A model generated the notes under the pieces. The model was not told where the DNA came from. It did not search any database and was given only the letters and a program-made list of their open reading frames with translations. Positions 1 through 6,209 of a stretch of DNA of 7,750 bases are shown here, one piece after another. The position numbers were made by a program, and so were the translations under genes. The DNA is from Solobacterium sp. (lineage in GTDB: Bacteria; Bacillota_I; Bacilli_A; Erysipelotrichales; Erysipelotrichaceae). Location: assembly GCA_017543005.1 (NCBI GenBank), contig JAFWEA010000376.1:1-7750 (forward strand), written 5' to 3'. Each line of letters begins with the position of its first letter. Within the stretch, counting starts at the first letter, position 1.

Positions 1-160
1 CATTGGCGGAAACTCTGGGGCAGACACTTTCGAGAAGATGCCCTGAAGGAAGAGTAGGGGCGTACGTATTCCGCGTTAAGGAAAGAGGGCATATCCGCTG
101 GATATGAACTGAGGTGGTACCGCGCGCACAGCGTCCTTGGATCAACAGGGACGCTTTTAT
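1..160 (+). promoter_or_regulatory. T-box riboswitch leader of hisS-aspS (3' part; 5' end outside window)
   Basis: The diagnostic T-box sequence TGAGGTGGTACCGCG lies at 110-124 and is followed by an intrinsic terminator at 131-160. Upstream are a TTCC/GGAA hairpin (79-93 region, loop GCGTTAA) that fits stem III, and a perfect 7-bp hairpin CATATCC-GCT-GGATATG just before the T-box. The stretch at roughly 10-60 looks like the 3' side of stem I and the stem II region. In this family, uncharged tRNA pairs with a specifier codon in stem I and with the T-box bulge, which stabilises an antiterminator and lets the synthetase genes be transcribed. The specifier loop is not visible here, so whether the leader reads tRNA-His or tRNA-Asp cannot be decided from this window. 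Confidence 0.9.
131..160 (+). terminator. T-box leader terminator
   Basis: A 9-bp stem (131-139 with 146-154, one G-T wobble, loop GATCAA) is followed by TTTTATTT. It is mutually exclusive with the antiterminator that would use the T-box sequence at 110-124, as expected for a transcriptional T-box switch. It ends about 12 bases before the hisS ribosome binding site. Confidence 0.85.
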
Positions 161-179
161 TTATCAAGGAGGAGAAAAG

Positions 180-1445
180 ATGAGTTATCAGACACCAAGG
201 GGAACATACGACATTCTGCCTGATGAAGTGGCCAAGTGGCATGAAGTGGAAGACATCATCCGACGGACCTGTGAACGTTACCGCTACAAGGAGATCCGCA
301 CCCCGTATTTCGAGAGCACGGATGTCTTTGCCCGCGAAGGTGACAGCTCCGACATGGTCAACAAGGAAATGTATACCTTCAACATGGGGGACGGTTCCTT
401 CACCCTGCGGCCGGAAGGCACAGCCGGGGCCATCCGGGCGTTTGACCAGCACAAGCTCTACGGCGCCATGGAAATGCCGGCCAAGCTCTACTACATGGGC
501 CCGATGTTCCGGCATGAAAGACCGCAGAAGGGCCGTCAGCGTCAGTTCACGCAGTTCGGCATTGAAGCCATCGGCATCACCAACCCGGAAATCGATGCGG
601 AAACCATCGCTCTGGGTGTGGATGTGGCCAAGACCCTGGGCATCCGTTCCGTCAAGGTAGCCATCAATACCTTGGGCGATGACGAGTCCAGAGCGGCTTA
701 CCGGACTGCCCTGAAGGCCCACTTCGCACCGTATGTGCAGGATCTCTGCCCGGACTGCCACAGAAGATATGAGCAGAACCCGCTGCGGATCCTCGACTGC
801 AAGGTCGACCATGACCACCCGGCTCTGCTGAGCGCCCCGAAGCTGTCCGACTATCTGACCGATGCGTCCCGGGAATACTTTGACCGGGTGCTGAAGAGTC
901 TGGATTCCCTGGGCATTGCCTATGAGGTCGATGATCGTCTGGTCCGTGGTCTGGACTACTATACACATACCGTTTACGAAGTCATCTCCACCCGTCCGGA
1001 AAGCGGCTCGCAGGCCACGATCTTCGGCGGTGGCCGGTATGATCACCTGGTGGAATACTTCGGCGGCCCGGAAATGTCCGGTATTGGCTTCGGCATGGGC
1101 ATGGAACGTCTGATCATGCTGGCGGAAGCGGAAGGCTATCAGTTCTCCGGCGGCCGCGGGCTGGATGCGTACATCATCGGCCTGGGCAATGTCGGCAGCG
1201 CCCCGCTGTCCGTGGCGCAGAAGCTGCGTGAGGCCGGCTATACGGCAGAAACAAACTTCGTTCCCCGTTCCCTCAAGGCCCAGTTCAAGAGTGCGGAACG
1301 CAACGGGGCGAAATATATCATTATTATCGGTGAGGATGAGTGTGCGGCAGGTACGGTAAACGTCAAGCGTACGGATGACAAGACGCAGGTGACTGTACCG
1401 GCCGATGAAATAGCCGAACTGATCACAAAATGGGAGGAAGAATAA
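180..1445 (+). CDS. hisS: Histidyl-tRNA synthetase
   Basis: This cytoplasmic class II synthetase charges tRNA-His with histidine using ATP. The product is 421 residues, the usual bacterial length. The N-terminus has PRGTYDILPDE (6-16), and RPEGT (78-82) lies in the catalytic core. Motif 2 is around MFRHERPQKGRQRQF (109-123), with the catalytic arginine at about R111. The histidine-specific motif is RGLDYYTHTVYEV (256-268), followed by GGGRYD (283-288) and motif 3 GFGMGMERL (303-311). The C-terminal 90 residues fit the anticodon-binding domain. The ATG at 180 is chosen because AAGGAGG at 166-172 sits 7 bases upstream and the protein begins like its family; an in-frame GTG at 114 lies inside the T-box. 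The gene is first in an operon with aspS and is controlled by the T-box leader. Nothing in it looks damaged. Confidence 0.97.
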   Translation: MSYQTPRGTYDILPDEVAKWHEVEDIIRRTCERYRYKEIRTPYFESTDVFAREGDSSDMVNKEMYTFNMGDGSFTLRPEGTAGAIRAFDQHKLYGAMEMPAKLYYMGPMFRHERPQKGRQRQFTQFGIEAIGITNPEIDAETIALGVDVAKTLGIRSVKVAINTLGDDESRAAYRTALKAHFAPYVQDLCPDCHRRYEQNPLRILDCKVDHDHPALLSAPKLSDYLTDASREYFDRVLKSLDSLGIAYEVDDRLVRGLDYYTHTVYEVISTRPESGSQATIFGGGRYDHLVEYFGGPEMSGIGFGMGMERLIMLAEAEGYQFSGGRGLDAYIIGLGNVGSAPLSVAQKLREAGYTAETNFVPRSLKAQFKSAERNGAKYIIIIGEDECAAGTVNVKRTDDKTQVTVPADEIAELITKWEEE

Positions 1446-1451
1446 AACATT

Positions 1452-3206
1452 ATGGAAAGAACATGCGGTAACGGCACGCTGCGGCTGGCGGATGCCGGAA
1501 AGAAAGTAACGCTGATCGGCTGGGTCCAGCGCCGGAGAAACTTCGGAGCCCTGGTATTCATCGATCTGCGGGACCGTTCCGGCCTGGTGCAGGTGGTCTT
1601 TGACGAGACCCTGAGCGACTCCATCAAGGATGTCAGAAGTGAATATATCCTGCAGGTCACCGGTACAGTCGTACAGCGGAAAGAAGCCAACCCGAAGATG
1701 GAGACCGGCGAAATCGAAGTCCACGCCGAGGCTGTAAACATCATCAACTCGGCAGCGACCCCGCCGATCATGATTTCCGATGATACGGATGCCCTGGAAG
1801 ACACCCGCCTGAAGTACAGATATCTGGATCTGCGCCGGCCGTCCCTGCAGAAGATCCTGATGACCCGTCACAAGGTCTGCATGATCACCCGCAAGACCCT
1901 GGACAGCATGGGCTTTGTCGAAGTGGAAACCCCGATCCTGGCCCGCTCCACCCCGGAAGGCGCCAGAGACTACCTGGTTCCGTCCCGGCTTTACAACGGC
2001 AAGTTCTGGGCGCTGCCGCAGTCCCCGCAGATCTACAAGCAGCTGCTGATGATCGGCGGCATGGAAAAGTATTTCCAGATTGCCAGATGCTTCCGGGATG
2101 AAGACCTGCGGGCTGACCGTCAGCCGACCTTCACCCAGATCGACGTCGAAATGAGCTTCGTTGACGAAAACGATGTCTTCGCTGTTGTCGAAAAACTGAT
2201 GCAGGAAATCTTCATGGGGATCCGCGGCTACAAGGTGGAAGACCACTTTGTCCGGATGACCTGGGACGAATGCATGAAGCGCTATGGTTCCGACAAGCCG
2301 GACCTGCGCTATGGCTATGAAATCCAGAATATCAGCGAGATCTTCGCCGATACCGAATTCACGGTTTTCAAGACCGTGCTCGAGAACAAGGGTGAAGTGG
2401 ATGCCCTGAAATTCGATCAGGCCGCTTCCAAGTACAGCCGCAAGAAGCTGGATGAGCTGCAGGAATTCATCAAGCACAACTTCCGGGCCAAGGCACTGGC
2501 CTGGCTGAAGATGGAGAAGGGCGAACTGTCCGGTTCCATCGTCAAGGCCATCAGCGATGCCGAAAAGCAGGCCCTGATCGCGAAGCTGGCCATTACTGAT
2601 GATGACCTCGTCCTGATCGTCGCCGACAAGCCGCATGTGGCTGAGACAGCCCTGGGTGCCCTGCGTATCCGGCTGGCCCATGAACTCGACCGGCTGCCGA
2701 AGGAAGAAACCTACAAGTTCCTGTGGGTTACCGATTTCCCGATGTACGAATGGGATGAAGAAGGCCAGAGATGGCAGGCTGCGCACCATCCGTTCACAGC
2801 CCCGCGGGTCAATGACATCAACGAACTCTTCACCGATCCGGAGCATGTCATGAGCCGGGCCTATGACCTGGTCCTCAACGGCTACGAACAGCTCAGCGGT
2901 TCCATCCGTATCTATGATCAGAACATGCAGGAGAAGGTCTTCGAGTCCATCGGCATGACCATGGAACAGGCCCACCAGAAGTTCGGCTTCTTCCTGGATG
3001 CCTTCCAGTACGGCACACCGCCGCACGGCGGCTTCGCGATCGGTCTGGAACGGCTGATCATGGTGCTGTGCGGAACGGATAATATCCGTGATGTTGTGGC
3101 CTTCCCGACCAACAACAGCGCCGTCGACCTGATGAGCGATTCGCCGAATGTCGTCGACCAGGCACAGCTCGATATCCTGGGGCTCTCGATAAACAAAAAA
3201 GACTGA
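1452..3206 (+). CDS. aspS: Aspartyl-tRNA synthetase, bacterial type
   Basis: This class IIb synthetase attaches aspartate to tRNA-Asp. At 584 residues it has the length of the bacterial form, which carries a GAD insertion domain. Visible parts in order are an N-terminal OB-fold anticodon-binding domain (about 1-105), the aspartate-binding QSPQ motif (190-193), motif 2 beginning FRDEDLRADRQ (214-224), a GAD domain (about 290-410), and motif 3 GFAIGLERLIM with its arginine at 534. Motif 2 reads RQPTFTQ (T226), where the bacterial AspRS sequences I know have RQPEFTQ. In the anticodon domain, F31 occupies the position of L30 in the discriminating E. coli enzyme and of histidine in non-discriminating forms, so specificity for tRNA-Asn cannot be called. 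The start lies 6 bases after the hisS stop. A GGAGG at 1433-1437, inside hisS, is rather far upstream (14 bases), so translational coupling is plausible. Confidence 0.97.
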   Translation: MERTCGNGTLRLADAGKKVTLIGWVQRRRNFGALVFIDLRDRSGLVQVVFDETLSDSIKDVRSEYILQVTGTVVQRKEANPKMETGEIEVHAEAVNIINSAATPPIMISDDTDALEDTRLKYRYLDLRRPSLQKILMTRHKVCMITRKTLDSMGFVEVETPILARSTPEGARDYLVPSRLYNGKFWALPQSPQIYKQLLMIGGMEKYFQIARCFRDEDLRADRQPTFTQIDVEMSFVDENDVFAVVEKLMQEIFMGIRGYKVEDHFVRMTWDECMKRYGSDKPDLRYGYEIQNISEIFADTEFTVFKTVLENKGEVDALKFDQAASKYSRKKLDELQEFIKHNFRAKALAWLKMEKGELSGSIVKAISDAEKQALIAKLAITDDDLVLIVADKPHVAETALGALRIRLAHELDRLPKEETYKFLWVTDFPMYEWDEEGQRWQAAHHPFTAPRVNDINELFTDPEHVMSRAYDLVLNGYEQLSGSIRIYDQNMQEKVFESIGMTMEQAHQKFGFFLDAFQYGTPPHGGFAIGLERLIMVLCGTDNIRDVVAFPTNNSAVDLMSDSPNVVDQAQLDILGLSINKKD

Positions 3207-3221
3207 ATTGTCAAGACTATA

Positions 3222-3418
3222 CAGCAGGGTCATCGTCATGTATGATGACCTTGCTGGAAGGGCTTCGTATTTTTCCTACATATTGATATACGGGAGTCCT
3301 GACTGGCTCTGTCTGTGTTGAATGCTCGGTACGGCTGAGAATCCTGACGACAGACCAAGGACACCCACCTCTACATAAGAGGGAACATATCACTCCCTTT
3401 CAGCTGCTGAACATAATA
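3222..3418 (+). ncRNA. ssrS: 6S RNA
   Basis: 6S RNA mimics an open promoter and binds the housekeeping RNA polymerase holoenzyme. The gap after aspS is where B. subtilis 6S-1 (bsrA) lies. The sequence folds as the family does. The outer closing stem is 3222-3227 with 3404-3409, and the inner closing stem is 3254-3262 with 3395-3403 (9 bp). A large AT-rich central bubble covers about 3263-3295 and 3363-3394. Distal stems are 3296-3300 with 3358-3362 and 3304-3313 with 3349-3357. A terminal hairpin CTCGG-TACGG-CTGAG spans 3325-3339. The run ATGCTCGGTACGGCTGAGAA closely resembles the terminal region of E. coli 6S RNA as I remember it. Exact ends are uncertain, and I found no convincing dedicated promoter. 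Odd feature: an extra 7-bp hairpin (3228-3234 with 3244-3250) projects from the 5' arm. Confidence 0.88.
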
Positions 3419-3445
3419 ATCCGCTTCTTCGGAAGCGGATTTTTT
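3419..3445 (+). terminator. Terminator after 6S RNA
   Basis: A 9-bp stem (3419-3427 with 3432-3440) is capped by a TTCG tetraloop and followed by six T. This is a very strong intrinsic terminator. It would end both the 6S transcript and any read-through from aspS, and it sits only 2 bases before the Shine-Dalgarno sequence of the deaminase gene. Confidence 0.93.
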
Positions 3446-3460
3446 CCAGGAGGAGACCCC

Positions 3461-4461
3461 ATGAACACAGCCCGCATTGATCTGCATCTGCACCTGGACG
3501 GATCCCTGTATCTGCCCTGGGCTTACGAGACTTCACTGAAACGGCATGTCATTCCTGAGGAGACAACATTCGAGCAGTATTATGACTTGGTCTTTGCCAA
3601 GAATACAAAAGACCACAGCGAAAGCATCACCAAATTTGCCCTGATGTGCGCCGTGCTGCAGGAAAGGGAAGACCTGTACGAGGCAGCGTATCAGCTGACC
3701 GTCACACTGGCCGAAAAAGGGCTGTATTACGCGGAAATCCGCTTTGCCAGCCAGCAGCACACCGAGCGTGGGATGAGCCAGAAAGAGGCCCTGCAGGCCG
3801 TCATAGACGGGGCACAGGCTGCGATGAAGGAGCACCCGGAAATCCGTGTCGGCATCATCAACTGCATGATGCACAAAGGTGAAAGTGCGGCGGCCAACTG
3901 GCAGGAGAACGTGGAGACGATTGCCGTAACCGGTGAGCTTCTTGGCAAGGGGGCCGTCGGGCTGGATCTGGCCGGCTTTGAGAACAACGGTGACTTCAGG
4001 GACTATGCCCCGCTGTTTGCCGAAGCAAAAAAGCGCGGTATCCCGTATACCATCCATGCCGGGGAAATGGGCATCGGTGAACATGTCCTGGATGCCCTGG
4101 ACATGGGGCCAGCCGCATCGGGCATGGCATCAACTGCGTGCAGAAAAAGGAGTATCTGGATGCGGTGCTGCAGTCACAGATTCCCATGGAAATCTGTGTA
4201 TCCTCCAATGTCAAACGGGATCTCAACTACGCAGCCCATCCGGTGCGCCGGCTGCTTAAGGCCGGGGCGAAAGTGACGATCAATACCGATAATATGGTCT
4301 TCTCCCGTACGGACCTGGCCAATGAGCATGCCCAGCTGATGGCCCTCGGGGTCACCCGTGAACAGCTGTGGCAGTGCACGCTGAATGCGGCCGACGCGGC
4401 CTTCTGCGATGAAGAGACCAGGCAGTGGCTCAAGGCAAAACTTGCGGCAGAGACAGAATGA
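3461..4461 (+). pseudogene. add: Adenosine deaminase, interrupted by a one-base frameshift near 4108
   Basis: Adenosine deaminase converts adenosine or deoxyadenosine to inosine or deoxyinosine in purine salvage. The first frame encodes the N-terminal part: zinc-binding HLHLDGS (H9, H11) and HAGE (199-202, with zinc ligand H199 and proton-relay E202), running to the end of its family-like sequence at DMG (4100-4108). The frame at 4108 or 4111 onward continues with ASRIGHGINC, ICVSSNVKRDL, INTDNM and a normal C-terminus, ending at TGA 4459-4461. Restoring one G in the run at 4105-4108 would give a continuous protein of about 333 residues, the usual family length, with every expected motif. As written, the first frame runs on to 4276 in unrelated residues. 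The start at 3461 has AGGAGG at 3448-3453, 7 bases upstream. A sequencing or assembly error, a recent mutation and frameshifting are all possible. A related amino-purine deaminase is an alternative substrate call. Confidence 0.9.
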
Positions 4462-4463
4462 AA

Positions 4464-4490
4464 AAAGTCAGGGATCAATACCCTGACTTT
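4464..4490 (-). terminator. Bidirectional terminator between the deaminase and carboxypeptidase genes
   Basis: AAAGTCAGGG (4464-4473) and CCCTGACTTT (4481-4490) form a perfect 10-bp inverted repeat with a 7-base loop. Read on the minus strand it is followed by six T, which makes a good terminator for the carboxypeptidase gene. Read on the plus strand the tail is TTTCTCTTTC, so it can also stop transcripts of the deaminase gene. The carboxypeptidase stop codon (4475-4477) lies within the loop, so its last codons are part of the hairpin. Confidence 0.88.
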
Positions 4491-5764
4491 CTCTTTCTGC
4501 GGCGTTTTTTCCGGTGTCTGCGGCGGTTCTGAAGCTCCAGGCACAAGGCAAGCAGCACGCCCGCACAGATCATGATCAGCGTTTTATGCGCATGCCAGAA
4601 GGCGGTTATATTGCGGGCCAGCCACATCCGCCGGCTGAAGCGCAGATTCTCATTGATATAGAGGGTTTCGGTGTAGACCTCCTGACCATCTGCCAGCACA
4701 TGCAGGGTTCCGGCTGCGGTCCCGGCTTCAACCGGGGCAGCCAGCAGTTCCGGCAGGTCACTGACATAACGGATTTCGGTACCGGAGGGAAGGTCCAACT
4801 GCGCACTGCCGGACGTATAGAGGGTATAGGAATCAAGATCCGGACAGTCCTGCACCGCCACCTCGCCGGCGGCCATGCCCGGGCTGACCAGGGAATAATT
4901 TGTATAAGCATCCTGCAGCCAGCGGAAGAGGGTGCCGGCATCCCGCAGGGCCCCCTGATCCTCCGGCCCGTGGCAGAGAATGCAGATCAGCCGCATGCCG
5001 TTCATCTCATCCAGCGCTGCCAGGCACCTGCCGGCCGGATAAGTGAAGCCGGTCTTGCCGCCAAGGAAGCCGGGAATGTTGAAGATGCCGTCATGCACAA
5101 AGGACAGCGAGGTCGAGCGCATGTACAGCCCGGCCGGGGCTGAAGCCACCGGTGAAGATGTGTAGGATTCCGTCTGCAGGATCTCTTCGAACAGCTCGTT
5201 CTGCAGGCAATAGGTAAACAGCAGGGCAAGGTCTTCACCGGTGCTGTAGTGGTTATCATCATGCAGGCCGGTCGGATTGACAAAGTGCGTATGCGTCATG
5301 CCCAGTTCGGCTGCCTTCCGGTTCATGTGATCGACAAACGCTTCCACCGAACCGTCCACCGCCATGGCCAGCGCATTGACACAATCCGCCCCGGACGGCA
5401 GGGCGGTGCCGTACAGAAGATCGAGTACGGTCGGCTCATCTCCGGCCTGAAAACCGGCAGTTGACGCATTGGTTTCCGCCAGCCCCGCCAGCATGGCCGG
5501 GGTAATCGTGACCGTATCATCGGGATCCAGGGCCTCAATGGCAATGATTTCAGACATCATCTTGGTCAGCGAGGCTGGATAAATCCGCACATCGGCGTTT
5601 TCCTGCCAGAGGATCTGGCCGGTGTTGAGATCCTGCAGGAAGATGCAGGTACTGTCGATTTCCGGATATTCCACCGCCTGAACCGGCAGAAGGCCGGTCA
5701 GGAAGACAAGCAGACAGAAAAAAACAGAGAGTATGTTCTTGCATTTCATAGATGCATTATACAT
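4475..5764 (-). CDS. Serine-type D-alanyl-D-alanine carboxypeptidase (low-molecular-weight PBP, DacA/DacF-like)
   Basis: The 429-residue enzyme is predicted to remove the terminal D-alanine from peptidoglycan pentapeptides outside the cell. A signal peptide is visible (K7-K9 then a hydrophobic stretch, probable cleavage after A30). The nucleophile motif is SLTK (S65, K68) and the third motif is KTG (237-239) within GGKTGFTYPAG. The second motif reads SGAD (124-127), so alanine takes the place of the asparagine of SxN. A beta-rich region at about 290-375 fits the PBP5 C-terminal domain. The protein ends with a true membrane segment (about 395-411) and a polybasic tail, RRRHRKKRRRKRKSGY, rather than only an amphipathic helix. 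The ATG at 5764 is chosen because GGAG (5772-5775, minus strand) lies 7 bases upstream; M6 has no such site. It converges on the deaminase gene and diverges from yneF. The choice among DacA, DacF and similar names is open. Confidence 0.93.
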   Translation of the reverse strand: MYNASMKCKNILSVFFCLLVFLTGLLPVQAVEYPEIDSTCIFLQDLNTGQILWQENADVRIYPASLTKMMSEIIAIEALDPDDTVTITPAMLAGLAETNASTAGFQAGDEPTVLDLLYGTALPSGADCVNALAMAVDGSVEAFVDHMNRKAAELGMTHTHFVNPTGLHDDNHYSTGEDLALLFTYCLQNELFEEILQTESYTSSPVASAPAGLYMRSTSLSFVHDGIFNIPGFLGGKTGFTYPAGRCLAALDEMNGMRLICILCHGPEDQGALRDAGTLFRWLQDAYTNYSLVSPGMAAGEVAVQDCPDLDSYTLYTSGSAQLDLPSGTEIRYVSDLPELLAAPVEAGTAAGTLHVLADGQEVYTETLYINENLRFSRRMWLARNITAFWHAHKTLIMICAGVLLALCLELQNRRRHRKKRRRKRKSGY

Positions 5765-5802
5765 GAATCATCTCCGGGAATCATTTAAGAATCCGTCCGG
5801 GA

Positions 5803-5830
5803 CCTATAAGCAGAAGGCGGCGGCTTGCAA
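5803..5830 (-). promoter_or_regulatory. Possible promoter for the carboxypeptidase gene
   Basis: Read on the minus strand: TTGCAA (5830-5825), 16 bases, TATAGG (5808-5803). This would start transcription near 5796, about 30 bases before the start codon at 5764. The -10 box is imperfect. The -35 box is the same palindromic TTGCAA used by the divergent yneF promoter. Confidence 0.5.
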
Positions 5831-5853
5831 TCAGACCGGGAAAATATTAGAAT
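5825..5853 (+). promoter_or_regulatory. Promoter for yneF
   Basis: TTGCAA (5825-5830), 17 bases, TAGAAT (5848-5853) is a good housekeeping-sigma promoter. It predicts a start near 5860, about 20 bases before the yneF start codon. No other match of this quality is seen between the carboxypeptidase gene and yneF. Confidence 0.65.
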
Positions 5854-5881
5854 GTTGCTGTTTAGTAAAGGTGGTGTCAGA

Positions 5882-6097
5882 ATGACAGAATTTTGGTCTT
5901 CTCTGTTATGGTTTGTTGCCGGTGGTGTTGTCGGGGCGCTGATCTGCTATTATTTCACGAAGAAGAACTTCGAAAAACAGATTGCGGAAAATCCTCCGGT
6001 GACGGAAAAGATGATCCGGGCGATGTTCCTGCAGATGGGCCGCAAGCCGAGCGAGGCACAGATCCGCCAGGTTATGCGTTCCATGGGACAGAAGTAG
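5882..6097 (+). CDS. yneF: UPF0154 (YneF) family small membrane protein
   Basis: This is a 71-residue protein with one N-terminal membrane segment (about residues 7-25, rich in V, G, A and L) followed by a charged cytoplasmic part. The C-terminal half, NPPVTEKMIRAMFLQMGRKPSEAQ and onward to RSMGQK, has the features of UPF0154/YneF: an NPP turn, then a methionine-rich helix ending in QMGxKPS, then a second helix. The family is confined largely to Bacillota and its function is unknown. The ATG at 5882 is preferred over an in-frame TTG at 5825 because AAAGGTGG (5868-5875) is correctly placed and the family starts just before the membrane segment; the TTG is itself part of the predicted -35 box. 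It appears to be a single-gene unit, with its own promoter upstream and a terminator 13 bases downstream. Confidence 0.92.
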   Translation: MTEFWSSLLWFVAGGVVGALICYYFTKKNFEKQIAENPPVTEKMIRAMFLQMGRKPSEAQIRQVMRSMGQK

Positions 6098-6109
6098 AAG
6101 TGATTTGAT

Positions 6110-6132
6110 AAAAAGGGTTCATCCCTTTTTTT
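6110..6132 (+). terminator. Terminator after yneF
   Basis: AAAAAGGG (6110-6117) pairs with CCCTTTTT (6123-6130) across a 5-base loop, and the T run continues to 6132. The stem has only three G-C pairs, so it is modest in strength, but its position 12 bases after the yneF stop is right. Confidence 0.7.
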
Positions 6133-6162
6133 CATGTTCCGCTGTCTGCCTGTTTTGATCTC

Positions 6163-6171
6163 TGCTATAAT
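6163..6171 (+). promoter_or_regulatory. Extended -10 promoter for the ROK kinase gene
   Basis: TGCTATAAT gives a perfect TATAAT at 6166-6171 with a TGn extension. The -35 region at the right distance (6143-6148, TGTCTG) is poor, as is common for extended -10 promoters. The predicted start is near 6178, giving a leader of about 32 bases. Confidence 0.65.
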
Positions 6172-6209
6172 TTTATTTATAGGCATTACATCAAAGGGGA
6201 TGAATAATT

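Noticed and set aside
114..179. In-frame GTG start at 114 that would add 22 residues to HisRS
   Set aside because: It lies inside the conserved T-box sequence, would place the terminator hairpin in coding sequence, and the family N-terminus and a strong ribosome binding site both point to 180.
3222..3256. 13-bp hairpin read as the aspS terminator
   Set aside because: It is not followed directly by a T run; the nearest T stretch starts 14 bases later. The same bases fit the 5' arm of the 6S RNA better.
3297..3348. Direct repeat TCCTGAC (3297-3303 and 3342-3348)
   Set aside because: Both copies lie within the 6S RNA stems and show no sign of being a mobile-element target duplication or a repeat array.
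3533..4084. 183-residue open frame antisense to the deaminase gene
   Set aside because: It lies opposite the intact N-terminal part of a recognisable enzyme and has no features of its own.
4100..4114. Programmed -1 frameshift site in the deaminase gene
   Set aside because: The bases around the shift (G GGG CCA in frame) do not form a classical X XXY YYZ slippery heptamer, since the CCA-decoding tRNA would not re-pair after slipping, and the family is not known for frameshifting. It is kept only as a remote option.
4514..5143. 209-residue open frame antisense to the carboxypeptidase gene
   Set aside because: The composition is typical of an antisense shadow, and the opposite strand carries all the carboxypeptidase motifs.
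5825..5881. Upstream TTG start for the YneF protein
   Set aside because: It overlaps the predicted -35 box and would put the promoter inside the gene; the ATG at 5882 has a proper ribosome binding site and matches the family N-terminus.
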